A stretch of DNA of 64,000 nucleotides, from NCBI GenBank assembly GCA_004352715.1, contig SCFE01000064.1, positions 1,277,315 through 1,341,314 of the forward strand, written 5' to 3'. Shown here piece after piece: positions 10,798-23,833 of the stretch (position 1 is the stretch's first letter; each line of letters begins with the position of its first letter). The translations under genes and the position numbers were made by a program. Origin of the DNA: Hofstenia miamia. Its lineage: Eukaryota > Xenacoelomorpha > Acoela. The notes beneath the pieces were generated by a model. That model was not told where the DNA came from, ran no database searches, and saw nothing but the letters and a program-made list of their open reading frames with translations.

Positions 10798-13700
10798 CTA
10801 ATCACTTTTACTTTTACCGCTCTTAGCATCCTTCTTAGGCCGCAAGTAGGCGTGGTAGTAGAAATTAAAAAATAGAGAAATAATCGTTAATCCATAAAAT
10901 ATTAAAGCGTATCCCATCCAGCGCGGGAAATCACAATCTATATAAAGACCTGTTGAAGCATTCAACATACCAGCAACAAACTGCACCTAAATACGAAAAT
11001 GAAAAACAGTAAATATTTTGGAAACGTTAATTAAACTATATTAGCGGCACATTTCATCCATATTTATATTATTATACAGCTGCTGTAATGAAATAATGGT
11101 ACACACATTAGTGGAATAGGATGAAATAAAAAATTCCTACATAAAGAATAATAGCAAACAATAAATTTTCGCTACAAATAACATAATATATGTATATGTA
11201 GTATTTGAAATTGTCAAGTAATGTAATTAAATTTGTAATGGTCTGCTCAAAATTAAAAAATTCTTCATGCAAAGAAATTTAACGAACTTGATTTTTTACT
11301 CATCTGTTGGATTCGCGACTGTTGGGGTCTATGTCCCATCCAGGTTTACAACGAAAATGTATAAAATTTAAACTATAATTTTAACTAATACTGCGTATTT
11401 CATCATATAAATTCAATATTGCACAATTGTGCGTAATACATGATTTATTAAGTGTTTTCATTTTTGCTTCTCACCCTATTTTTAAATTTTCTTTTAACAT
11501 TGTAAAAATTGTATATTCCATAGTTTAAAATTGTCGTTAAAATGTATTACATTGTAGAATTCTTCATCGAACACAATTGGGGTTTGTGGCCGAATAAAAT
11601 ACCTCTAACCTGCGAATTGCGACCACTCTTTCCGTCACCGTTACTGGATTTGACCCTTAAAACACGGGCAATATACAGGAACAAATTCTACTTTTTCAAA
11701 AATTCGAATTAAATTCATAAATCAGCAATAATGCAAATGATCTTTTGATTGCTTAAATTTATATCATTAGCTATTTTACATTCCTATTTAACATGATGCT
11801 TACTTATAAAGAGCACCTGCTATAAATAGCATCTGTGAAAATGTGATTCAATACAGTAATATTAAATGTCAGCGAAATGACATGATGTATATCTGCAAAG
11901 TTCATTGTAAGTTATTAAGTTAATACATTTAATACCAAATATTTGAAATTTTCTAGAAATCCATCAGTGCACATTTGGTGGGCAGCGAACAACAATTGCT
12001 AAGATACATGGGCGGTTGTTAAATTCCATATTACATAAGAAGAATCTCATTGCGACTTTGAACTTCCATATTACTTGAAAAGTGCATTAATTTACCTTGA
12101 TGACTTGTTATGTCACTGAAATGTCCGTTCATGCAAGAACATCTATGGTACATTGAATGTATTTTTTAAAAAATTAAGCAAGTTGCATTTTATTTAGTTT
12201 TTTTCTCAAACATTCTGAAAATTCCAATAAATATTTCATTTTTTCCAAGTAAAACCCAACATTTGAATATATCTTGATAGCCATGGATACACATAATTCG
12301 CATGCGACTGTAGTGTTTCATTGTATACTTAATGTGACTTTAAGAAGTTTGAAGTGAAGTTCATTGCTATAGTGAATCAGAGCTATTACTTACATGATCT
12401 CAATAGATATTACCAAAGGTTTTTCAAAAACTGAAAACTGCACTAGGGAAAAATGCATTAAAAGTAGACGAAGATTCAACCGCTGAAAGTCGTAAGAAAG
12501 ATTTCAGAAGATGAATATCGTATAGTAGTAATGTCATAACTTTGTTTTGAGGGACTAATTAAACATTGATGTTACGCAAATTATAGTACATTTTTTCATG
12601 TCAAACTTCTGAGTAAATTTTTATGCAGCAATTCTGTAATCTAAGGTTAACAGTTATTCTATATTGTCGATTATTCTCGTAAAATTGATCTTTGCAAAAC
12701 AATAGAAATCAATTGCTGAGAATTTTGTATATAGAAAAAATAAATCAATTATGAAAGACTACTTACTAATTGAATATTTGTAAGATAGCGCTTCCACCAA
12801 AGATACGGCTGCATTTTCGGACCGAGAGCCGCCAATCCATAATATAAGTACATTATCACATGAATTCCTGAGTTAATCATTGCACCAAAGAAGGCTAAAC
12901 ATAATAAAAGCGGTAATGACTATGATAAAATAGGTATAAAAAGGATAAACACTGCAAATAAATGAAGACATTCTATACTTAGAAAACTATAAGGCTTCAT
13001 CTACAGAGGGGAGAACAACTAATATATTATAATGGATGATGTAATTTTTTCATTATTTATCTAAATTATTACTACAATTTCTGCCGTTTATTTGACTATT
13101 TTAGAAAAACCGCTCATAGTACAATTATGACTAGTTTATTCAACAGTGTAACAAAGACATGTGGAGAAAAAGAAATGGAAAAGCATACATTGACCGCCAG
13201 GTACCCATTTCACCCCCATCCACCAAATAGGAAACATGGTTGCATGGTGATAAACATGAAGGAATGACACTTGGTTGTTCTTTTTGCGAAGAATAAAAAT
13301 GAATGTATCGATAAACTCAATACATTTCGAGAAGTAGTACCACCAAAGAGCTTTAGCCATCTAAACACGACGTTAACACGATAAAAGAAACATCCAATAC
13401 TTACTCGTTGTTCGTGGACATCTCCCGTAAAGGTAACTGGCTGACAAAGATAACTGTAGTTGAGTGCAGTTGATGATATGATTATCTAAATTTTATTTAA
13501 CACTCAATATCATATTACTAAATTCCTTTAATGGCTTGAGCGTACTTAAAGGAAACAGCTTAATAAATCAATGAAATGAATTTAAAATGACGAAATTTTA
13601 TTATTGCAGTTGTACAAAACATTTATGAATGCATAGTGAAGATGTTTTTCAAAATTATGACGGTGGTCAGATTTTAAAACAAGATTGATGTCAGAATGCT

Positions 13701-14021
13701 TAGCCTATTTAATTGGTACTGGGACAAATATTTTCGTTGGGTAATATTAGTAATTAATGACATGATGCTTACTTCGCTGCATATATGAAAATTGAGAGCT
13801 ACCAATCCAATGTTGTAAACAAACATTATCGTTGTCAAGGCGAAAGGCTCTCGATTCTTCATTATCTGTGGAAGCAGCCAAACAATGAATAAGTAGAGAG
13901 CAGTCAACACCAATGTTGGTGTATAAGTTTGCATCAAAGGAAAATCTGCTGTTCGAGGATCTAAAGAGTAATGAAAATTAGTTCTGACGTAAGAAAAATA
14001 TTGTGCAACTATATGATACAT
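10798..14021 (-). CDS. ELOVL: very-long-chain fatty acid elongase (ELOVL1/4/7-type)
   Basis: This is an ER membrane condensing enzyme that joins malonyl-CoA to acyl-CoA in the first step of the fatty-acid elongation cycle. Five minus-strand exons with GT/AG borders keep frame: 13773-14021, 13405-13485, 13189-13360, 12767-12894, 10798-10986, giving 272 aa. All family signatures are present: KxxExxDT (K122, E125, D128, T129), the catalytic HVYHH box (145-149), [12 protein letters not shown] (175-186) and TxxQxxQ (T206, Q209, Q212). Several hydrophobic membrane segments are visible. The protein ends KSKSD, fitting the KxKxx ER-retrieval signal. The start at 14021 puts [10 protein letters not shown] about 20 residues in, as in relatives. 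Assignment to the ELOVL1/4/7 side rests on the HVYHH context, and the exact paralogue is not resolved. Introns are 44 bp to 1.8 kb. The last intron (10987-12766) holds no recognisable gene. Confidence 0.93.
10987..12766 (-). other. elongase last intron, nothing recognised
   Basis: 1.78 kb of AT-rich DNA between donor 12766 and acceptor 10987, with no open frame of note. Confidence 0.7.
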
Positions 14022-14279
14022 CCATAGATAATAGCAAAGAATAGATAGATTACCATAAAATTTTGTTTATGTAAATAAGATTGATATATTATTGAATGCT
14101 TTTGTAAAATCAAGTAGAAAAATTCTTAAAACACAAGAGCTCTTTTCAAGTTCCATCAAGCAGTAATTATAAATTATAGTTAAGGCATGTGATGCTGATA
14201 CACCTCTTTTATAAGCATATTAATCTTCATGAATAATTTCTTTAAAATATGTTTTTGTCAATTGACAAATATATTTTTC

Positions 14280-15601
14280 TAGTCCTCGGCAGGGATTTCT
14301 GTAATTACTATTGGTCTTAAATCCCTTGGTTTAGCTACGTTCCGAGGTTTCAGAATTGGAACCATAAAATCTATTTTCCATAATGAAGGGAAACTTATTA
14401 AGAATACAACATATCCAGATCATATGAATAGGCTTGCTGAGAACTAGTGCATGTCTTCTCCAAAACCAAGATGGATATCGACCTGTCGCATTGTTCTTAT
14501 TAATGTTTCTTAGAAAACTATAAACTTGGTATTCTTGCGGTAATGCTATTTGTCCATTATGGGTGGAATCATTTTCCAAACTTAATGAATCTTCAGATGT
14601 ACATATATTTGCAAAATATGCGTTAATACATTCAACTGCTTCTTTGGTTGTTTCATATTTGTTCAGTAATCTTGATATAGTTGCTGTTTTTTTGCGATTT
14701 TTTCTTCTGAGATTTTAGATAATTCCACCATTTCTTGCTTCCTTTCTCTCCCAGAGATGCTCTTAGTTTTACTTCCTGAAATCTACGTACTTCCTCTATT
14801 TGCTTAGATAATTTGTTTACACTTTGTCTATTATTTTTTCTTTGAGCGTCATGTTTTTTATTCAATAAATATTTTAGAAAAGGTGTTATCCATGGAGGAT
14901 ATTTTTAATAAATTCTGTCTAAGATATTGAAAATATTGTTAGTAAAATGATCGCATTCATCATTATAAGCTAATTCCCAATTCACTTGCCAAAAATATCT
15001 TTCTATTTTGCAATGCATTTTTTCAGTAATATCAAAAACATTTTTTCAGTAATATCAAAAACAAGTTTCTTGTAAAACTTCTCTTTAATTTTTTCTATTC
15101 AAGGATTCATAAAGAATACAAATATGATCAGAATTTCCGAGAGCTGGAATTTTTTCAGGCATTTTATAAACATCATCCATATTAGTAAAAATCTTGTCCA
15201 GTTTTGCACATCCCCTTGTTGGAAAATTTACTACTGAATTTAATCCGAAGTCAACTATTATATACTGCTGTGGAGCTCTATTTATATCACCTGCTATCAA
15301 TATATTTATATTTGGATCATATTCTTCACGAATATTCTGAATTTCGTTTATCATTAAGTTTGCAAATCTTTTGTATGTTGCATTGGAATAACTATAATTA
15401 TGTCGATAGAATCCTATACATATGAGTTCAAATTCACAGCCACATATATGTACATCAGCAAATTCAACATCATTATCTTTATATATATATNNNNNNNNNN
15501 NNNNNNNNNNNNNNNNNNNNNNNNNNNNNNNNNNNNNNNNNNNNNNNNNNNNNNNNNNNNNNNNNNNNNNNNNNNNNNNNNNNNNNNNNNNNNNNNNNNN
15601 N

Positions 15602-15637
<36 letters not shown>

Positions 15638-15657
15638 CCGCTATGTAATTTTTGCAA
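14280..15657 (-). pseudogene. LINE ORF2 fragment (endonuclease plus start of RT)
   Basis: On the minus strand the region starts with an APE-type endonuclease piece (15427-15085) that has the ILIAGDINRAP catalytic block and a GNSDHICILYE end. Next is a lysine-rich linker (14865-14653) with an SKKWWNYLKS segment typical of the link between endonuclease and RT. Then comes the RT start (14579-14331) with NATGRYPSW and a downstream NKFPF segment. Frames are broken between the three parts and the catalytic RT core is missing, so it is a dead, 3'-truncated piece. It lies upstream of the elongase gene. A 111-base gap (15491-15601) in a TA tract interrupts its 5' end. Confidence 0.7.
15602..15634. repeat. 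(TA)n microsatellite next to a gap
   Basis: A TA tract follows the N run 15491-15601. Confidence 0.95.
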
Positions 15658-15659
15658 AT

Positions 15660-18600
15660 TTAAATTTTACCCTAGGTAAAAGTAAAATACAGTTAAGTCC
15701 GCAGAACGTAAACGAGAAAGCGTACTTAGCGATATTATAAGAGGTGAAGAGATCATATTTCGAAAAATTTTTAGGCTAAAAGAGCGTTGGAATCCACTAA
15801 ATGTACCATTATGAAGGTCGTCTTAACATATTCCAGTAAACAAATATCACTAAGTATCGTGGGTTTATTGGTTAAATACCACTAAGAAATTTATAGAAAA
15901 ATGAAGTTTAGAGGTAATATTTTCTTAAAAAAGTAAAAAAACTTATATACAATATATTTAAAAAAATATTTTCATACTTTATTAAAGTAAAATTAGTACG
16001 CGACCCTACTTTCTACACAATTGCATTCACTTTCCTCCATCAAGTACATCATTTGGAAGTAATTCAATGCATGTTTAAATGAGAAGAGAAGAATTTCTGA
16101 AATTTCCAAATACAGAAAACCAGACACATGCATTTAAGGGAAACCTTAAATTAGAATGGCAAAGGCTACTTCGATGTAAAAATGGGTGCAAGTTGTCATT
16201 TTCTTTAACCAATAATTTTAGATTTAGACGAATAGCCATCATGAAAGGTTCAAATTGAATAATATAACAGTTAGTTTCGTTGCATGCTTCGTTAGCAATT
16301 ATAGCACACTTGGCATATTTTCTAAACATTTAATATGATCATCTATTATCACTATGCCCTCAGTTATAAATGTTTACTTGCACCATCAAAAGAACTTACA
16401 CTTGCAAAAGTTCTTATATGAGAAAATACATAGAAAATATTATTAACACAAATATATGCATAGATATGTGCAAGGGTCATTATACTAGTTACATCATTTA
16501 AAAGAGGCTGAAAAGAATTTGGCAAAACGGGAAAAAAATCAAGTCTCATGCTTAGCCTGCAAAATTATTTTATATCTTTAGTAGTTTTCCAGTGCTTTAA
16601 AAAATGCCCATAAGCATTCCTACATTCTCCGGTTTATAAGTCTATTCACTGATAGCCATCTAAATATTTACAGCTGATATTCAACAATAACTTACATGAA
16701 AAAATGATTTGGATGCAGTGCAAACCGAAATACGAAAATAGAAATATCTACAGAAATTCATTTAAACAGATGCTGAAAAAAATCAAAATTTCTAAAATAA
16801 GAGGAAACTGAAGAAAAGAAAGTGAACCCATGAAAATAATGAAACTTCTCAGAACGGCAGTACGTTTTTCTTGGGTCCAGCTTTTGAAACACAGCATTTT
16901 ATGTGTAAACATGTTTGATAGGAAGTACTTGCTCAGAATATGCCGCGTGGAAAAATGAAAGCCGCAATATACGTTTAAGTGTAGTAATAGTAAACCTTGA
17001 AGTAACAAATCGTAGGTATGTTCCAAGAAAATTGGGAAAAATTTATGCCCACTCGAAAATAAATGGAGAGTAAAAAAACACTGAACAGTATGAATATACA
17101 TACTACACGTAAAATGAATAAAATAAAGTAATTATCAACTAATACAACCCTATTTCCAATTGCAAATATGATCGGATGTGCAAAGGGTTTGAGTTGCCGC
17201 AAACAACCAGGATTCACAGTTGATATAGAATGAAAATTATGTCTCTAGTTGTTTGTCTAAAATTCAAGGGGCAACACCTGAACTTCGAATCAAATGTTGC
17301 AAAATTGCACACAGGAAAAAATATTCAATCGATTGATCTCTAAGATACAATGCAATGTCTTGGATTGCTATTTCAAATATCTGTTAGTTCAAAGTTTATT
17401 CAAATGATATTAAATCGCCTGATTCCATGATTGGCCCTTCGATTAATTCAGCGCAATATTCTATAAATACTTACGCTGAAGAACTTGCATCTATAAAAAA
17501 TTTGTAGTATGCTGAAATTTATAAGCACGTTATGGGTAAAAATTATATAAAAAGCGAGAATGTGATATTTTCGCTAAATATGTTTTTGACGAAAAACCGT
17601 TTCAGCAAGTTCTGTGGTATATCGTAGACCGTATAGTTGCCGTACCCTTTGCAGACATCTCAAACCGCCGAAGAATTAAGTCTAAATTTGACATTCGTCA
17701 CACAATGAGGTAGCATATTTTCAGCATTCTCCTAGTTTTAGAGCGATAGCGTGTATTTAATATAGAATTCCTCTATTTTCTTGGCGAATTTCCGACATGC
17801 CTGGTCACGATATATCAACTACTACGCTATCTGAATTGCTTCACATGTACACTATATTTGAATGACTTTACAATAAACGTTACTTCAAGTTGTACTTTAA
17901 TTTCATCATGCACTATCTAGTCCAATGGTATTTACTCAATGGGAGTAGAGCCAGCATGGTAAGGAACCAAAAACGATGGATCTGGGATCACGGATTTCAG
18001 AAGATTATTCATAATTTCTGCTAATTTTGGTCAATGGGACTATCGCACCTGAAAATTCTTTGGACTGGGATGTCACGGGACCGAATAAAATGGGACTAAA
18101 TGGGACTGGGACCGAGAAAATCCTTGTACCGCAGAACCCTAATATTTATAAAAGGGCAATAAATTTTTCATTTTTGCCAATAATGGAATTTTCAAAGACA
18201 ATCCTTCATATAAATTATAAAAATATATAGAATTTTTTATCATGATACGATTATGTAATTAATCATGGCCAATAATGAATACAAAATATCAAATACATTT
18301 GTTTGTAATATGATGTATAATGCAGCCCTAAACTATCAGACATTTTTTGTGATATCTAAAAATCTGAGAACACCACCGGATAGAAAATTGTCTCCTTCAT
18401 TTTCACCACTAATTCGTGCCCGGTGTTGCATTGCTAGCAAATAAAAGCTATTTCACATTGAAATTGGTCAAAATGATTGTTGTTTTCCTATTCCATAGGT
18501 AACAAATTTTTCTGAAAGCCTTGATTTCTGGTATTAAATAATTCCTAACACTTCATAATGATTAAAATTGAATAAGAAAGATGCCATTCATGTAGATAGA

Positions 18601-19380
18601 ATTATCAATTTGAATGAATCCTCATGTATCATGAACTTTTAAGTGATTTCATTTGATTAGCATCCACTTATAACTAATAAGCAAACAGATATACAAATTA
18701 CTTGATGACTTGTTTCATCAGCGTAATTGATACTTTTGGTTTTGATTTCGTACGAGCAAATGATTTATAAAGCAATGATTTGTCAAACTGCACGAAAGTT
18801 ACTTAGATATCTCGAGAAAGTAATTCAACTAAAACCTGAAGTCAAACTCAATGTCTAATATATAATTTAGTTTAATAAGGAATTCAGCAAACGGAGAATT
18901 ACGTATTTAATTGCAAAGCGGATATACAACTAGCTATGAATTGCGTATTGAAATGACATGAAAAAGTAATTGACGCTGTACAAAACGATAAAGCGAATGA
19001 TGAACAAGTTCGGAATAAACTTGAATAAAATTGTAGCGAAGAAACTATTTCAATTTTTTGTACTAAATTTCCAAAAGAGACATAGTGCCATAACCACCCT
19101 GACCAAAGCAAATTAAGCTCCTATGAGAAGTTTAGGATAATAAACTGATTTCAAGAACAAAAAAGTTGGTGAGATCAACTTGAGTTTAAAATAAGTGGTT
19201 AAATGAACAAGTAGCCTTGCAAAACATACCTGTGAAAATAAATCTAAAACAGAACTTTGAAAAATACTGTTACTAAATTATGTAGTAATAATTTAATAGT
19301 TTTCACGTACATTTCGCAGCGTACAAAAAAGTACTCCGGTAATTATAATATATGAAGCTTTATCTTATAGTAACTTATCA
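15660..19380. other. 3.7 kb intergenic, no gene supported
   Basis: This is AT-rich DNA with several open frames of 60-117 codons but no motif I recognise. Around 18030-18130 the base composition rises, with repeated GGGACT and GGGACC words. It looks like a decayed short transposon end but has no definable limits. Confidence 0.45.
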
Positions 19381-19559
19381 ATAGGGGAAGGCAAATGCTA
19401 AACGGTCAATTTATTTCTATAGGTCAGAATGAAACGCAAACAAGTGCTAAACGTCATTGGCTCATTTCTAAGTGCATTGAAACTAACTTTATTTTTGCCG
19501 ATCCTGCTAATTCGCAGCATTAGATCTAATTAGTCAAATTGATCGGTCAAAATCCAGGC

Positions 19560-20345
19560 GCCATGCCGAAAGACGCCTTCACTCAGCATGAGAAAGCAAC
19601 AAATGCCCGAAATCTTTCTCCCAACGAATTTCGAGAGGTCGGAAATGTCTTAATTTGCAAACTTTAGGTCACGGAAGTCAATTGCAACTAGAAATTTAAC
19701 GGAGAAAGCCACAGAAAAGCGCAATTCATTAGAAATAACTACAAGAATCGGCAAACGTTACTCAATCGGAAATTCAAACTACCGACAAATTTCATTCAGA
19801 TTTCGTGACAATGTGTCGGGAGGCGAATATACCCTTGAAAAGCATCGGAAAAATGAAAAACTTCATTCAAAAGTACACGAAGAGAGAATTGCCAAGCGAA
19901 AGAACTGCGTGAAAAACTTTGTTTCTGTTAAAGAAACAGTAGACAATTTCACAGGAACTTGCGTACTTGCAACGAAGGCCATGGCTGCGGTTTCAGCGCC
20001 TGGAGTACCACTAGCACTTGCTACAATTGCTAAATATCTTAGAATGCTTCCTGATCTTAATGTGGACTTGTGGAGAGCCAAAGAAAAATTACCCAACTTC
20101 GAAATTTTCTTCTCAAACAAGAAGAAACGGAAGAAACTGGCCTTTATCTCTGTAGACATTTGGAGAAATGACCGATTTGATAGAATAATCAACTGCAGCG
20201 GCGACTTAAGCCCCCTGGACTATTTATTTCTACAAAATGTCCCTCGTCTGACAGCATAATGGAGCGATCTTTCTCGAAGCTTCAAAAACTACTGGAAAAA
20301 GACCAAAACATTACGCAATGGCTTACGTAAACGGTTAACAAAGTC
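19560..20345 (+). pseudogene. decayed transposase-like coding remnant
   Basis: The region is visibly less AT-rich than its neighbours. It holds a 148-codon frame (19813-20259) with lysine-rich stretches (EYTLEKHRKNEKLHSK, NKKKRKKLAF). A broken start near 19563 begins MPKDAFTQHEKA. The Lys/His-rich N-terminal part resembles the BED-type leader of CGGBP1-like hAT transposases, but I see no catalytic motif. Composition and length argue for old coding DNA. The family is a guess. Confidence 0.35.
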
Positions 20346-21499
20346 AATTTTAAATGCTGAATCTCTTCTCTTTTGCCTCCCCTACTTATCAATTTCTACA
20401 ACAAATGCAATAATAAATAAACAGCTATGTTTGCAGCTATAAACAACAGGAACCACACATTTTTACACTGAAATTATTTTAACCATACCGTTCTGCAATA
20501 GTGGGTAAAAATTGTGGCCTATACTTCAGCCCGCATTTTGTTAAATTTTGGCTGTGCCCGCCCCACACCCCCTTATTATTTTCTTTGAGGCCCCAACAAG
20601 CCAGCTTCCACCCTTTACTCGATGCACTGAATTTTTTACGCAACCGGCTTTTAACGGATGGATAACATCATTTAAATAACATTGTACTATGCCTTGCAAA
20701 AAATTTAAAACTTTGTAATAAACAATTAATTTGAAATCGATATTTAAGAGCAAATGTTTAGAAAAAGTACGTTAATACACGATTATTAGAAGCCTGAATG
20801 CGTTTCTAAGAAAACAAAGCCAGAGTAATTGCAAAAAGTCTAAAACTATGCTAGAATTTAAACATTATTCATTTCCGTGACTTTAAAACCAACAAAAATG
20901 TTACACCCATTAATACCTTTTTTCTGTAAGGATTTAGTACACGCCCCTGCTACATGCGATAACTTAAACTTTAAACTTACCACCATGTTCAACATGATAG
21001 TTGTACAGATCTTGCAGCTCGTAAATTTTCTCTGTAATCAAATCCATCATCAGCACTGCAACTACAGTTAATCTAAAAAACGATTGAAGCGTTAATTACG
21101 TAAGAGCAATTACAAGATATGCCAGTTTATTCATACAAACAATTGACAAACACACGTTGCCAGCGCTTCACAATCGACAAATAACTCACACCTCTGAATG
21201 TACTATCGTCTACAAATGTTACAAGTTAACATGCCAGAAAATTGACTATTTCAATTTAGTAAAGTTAATTTACGCGCCTTAAATGTGAATTTGGAATGAA
21301 CCAAGAAGATAGCTGATGATTTAGTACCTGACTTATTGTAAATGTATTTTAACAAAGGAATAGCAGTTGATTCACAATTTTTTATGAAGATATTTGTCTA
21401 TTCCGTTGAACGAATATATACAACCCTGGACACCACATGTTATAAAATATTTACATATTTTAGCAAGAAAACAAAACATCTATTTATAAAACACAAAAT
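20346..21499. other. intergenic, no gene seen
   Basis: AT-rich sequence with no open frame above 70 codons and no motif recognised. Confidence 0.5.
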
Positions 21500-21890
21500 A
21501 AACATTAAATATTAGTTTTATTTGGAAAACTCAATGAATGTCAACCAATAAGTCAGTATTTAGTTTAATCCCCATTAGCTGAATTAACAACTTTTCAGCA
21601 TAAAATTCAGCAACGATTTAATATAGGTTTGTTCACATTCTTGGAGCAGTTGGTTTTCACTCTAAAATGCCTGATCAAATCCACGAATTTCTTTAGAATT
21701 GAGTTGAGGTTTCCAAAGCTGTGAACAGTTCTAAATGCAATGCAGGTCTGGACTGCAAGAGAGCCATGCAATTGAGCAACTTTGTGTGACAATGCAACAA
21801 TGCATTGTCCTGTTGATTGATGTAATTTACACGCCCAGTATCTGCAAATTGCTCATTCATTACTACTGATTTTGTCCAGGATTGCATTTT
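21500..21890 (-). pseudogene. Tc1-like transposase C-terminal fragment
   Basis: Read on the minus strand from 21887, the fragment shows INQQDNALLHCHT, the second catalytic Asp block of Tc1-type DDE transposases. An SPDLH segment follows in another frame, in place of the usual SPDLNPIE, and then VVNSANGD and TKY near the end. It is shattered by frameshifts and stops. It lies just downstream of the APEX1 stop codon. Confidence 0.6.
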
Positions 21891-21993
21891 GTTGTTGAAC
21901 TTAAATTTAACAATTTAATTGATTTTTCGAAAATACAAAAATAAACAATCATTATAATACAAAAATAAAGAATGTTAAAATTGATAATAAACA

Positions 21994-23523
21994 TCAGTTA
22001 GCGATAAAAAGCGTAATGGGACAATGATCACTTCCCATTACTGTGTTTCTAATGACGTTGTCTCCAACACTATCAATGAGCTTAGGAGAAACTAGCCAAT
22101 AATCCAAGCGCCATCCAGTGTTGTTTGCGCGAGCGTTATTTCGATAGCTCCAAAACGAGTACGCTTGGGCTTTATCCTTATAGAAATGGCGAAATGAGTC
22201 GATAAGAGATGTACTTTTAAGAAGCTCTGTAAATCCCTTTCGCTCATCGTCATGGAAACCAGGTGTCTTGTTGCGATTGGATTTAGGATTGGCCAAATCG
22301 ATTTCTTCATGTGCAACGTTTAAATCGCCACAACACAAAACAGGTTTTTTATGTTCAAGGTCTTTAAGGAATTTAGTAAATGCAGGATCCCATTCCTCTG
22401 TTCTGTATTTAAGACGTTTCAATCCTTGACCTTGAAAAAAACTGTTAGAATACAATTACAATGTATCAATAAAAACCTGACAATCGAATTTTTAGTTTTA
22501 GCATTACAAAAATGATTGTCCTTTGTTATTGATGCAATTACATGTAGCACTACATATTGAATGGTATTTAAAAAAGTCATATTAAAGTTATTCAGCAATA
22601 AACTTGTTCTGCTCTTTTAAGCATTTCTTCATGTTCTGTAATTGCAATATTTATAGGAAAGTAGGTGATTGGCGATGGTTATTCAATCATTTTCGGAAAT
22701 AGGCAGTTTTGCAGAGGGAAGGGGGAGCCTTTCAAATACGAAAAATTTATAGAAATAGTGCATTCAAAGACTAATTTTGTACCCAATTAAAAGCGTAGAA
22801 TATTATATTTAAAAAAACACTTGCTATCTATTCTAAAGAATTAAGGGGAGCAACCGATGCTCAGAGTTGGTTTCTTACAATTGAACATCAGAAAAATATA
22901 TTAATAAAAAGTGAATTTTTTGCAACCCTGAAACGCCCTTAAATTGAGCATTCACTATTGTATATGCAATTTGAATCGAAGATGATAAAACAACCATTTT
23001 TTGATGTCCATAAAGATCGACAATAACTTTTTATTGAAGAATAACTAGGAAAGCCTTAAATACCTGAATTTGGCACATAAGCATTTACGACATAGAAATT
23101 GTCGTATTCTGCAGTGATAACTCTTCCTTCGCTATCGTGATCTTCATTATTTATTCCATACAAAACCGACAGAGGTTTAACCTTAGAATAAATTGCAGTT
23201 CCGGCGTAACCCTTTTTCACACCTTCATAGAAATAACGTTCGTAGCCATCAATTTTGCAGCTTTCAGGCAAGTCCTCTTCTGAACATTTAGTTTCTTGCA
23301 AGCACAATACATCGGGATTTTCTTGTAGGATATATTTCCAAGAGTCCTTAGCAATCCAAGCGCGAATTCCATTTACATTCCAAGATGATAATCTAAACTT
23401 TGCAGTCATTCCGCTTTTCGATTTATACGTTTGTGACCAATCAACAGTAGAATTATCAAGCTTTGCCACCTTGCTATCGCCGTCAGGTTGAGAGCTAGCT
23501 TTACGTTTAAGTTTCCTCACCAT
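21994..23523 (-). CDS. APEX1: AP endonuclease (APE1/exonuclease III family)
   Basis: This base-excision-repair enzyme cuts the DNA backbone at abasic sites in the nucleus. Two minus-strand exons, 23064-23523 and 21994-22430, join in frame (AG|GT split Gly) to give 298 aa; the human protein has 318. Catalytic residues are all visible: N49 in SSWNVNGIRAW, E77 in CLQETKCSE, Y149 in AYVPNSG, D189 and N191 in CGDLNVAHEE, and D288-H289 in GSDHCPITLF. The N-terminus is basic (VRKLKRK) and could carry a nuclear signal. Human Cys65, linked to redox activity, is Ser46 here, and human Arg177 is Gln155. An AG directly before the ATG hints at an intron in the 5' leader. The 633-bp intron (22431-23063) has nothing recognisable. 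Confidence 0.95.
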
Positions 23524-23833
23524 CTAAACCAATCATACGTGATAACACAGAAATGGCATGCAGCCAATAAATTTAATCAATTGCGAATATACAAATGCAA
23601 TCGTCCTCCAAAGTGTTAAGCTGAAATTATTAAATAAAAATTGTTGGTGTTAAATACTTGCTAAGCAAGAGAGCTGTTCTAATTAAAAAACAATCGTAAG
23701 AAATAGGTTCATTTATTGTATATGGTTATCAATTTTGCGTCTTTAAACTATTGTCCTCGCCATTTGGGATCTGACACCGGTTAAACAGTTGTCAAAAGTA
23801 CAAAATTTCAAATTTTCTCAATCATCCATATAT

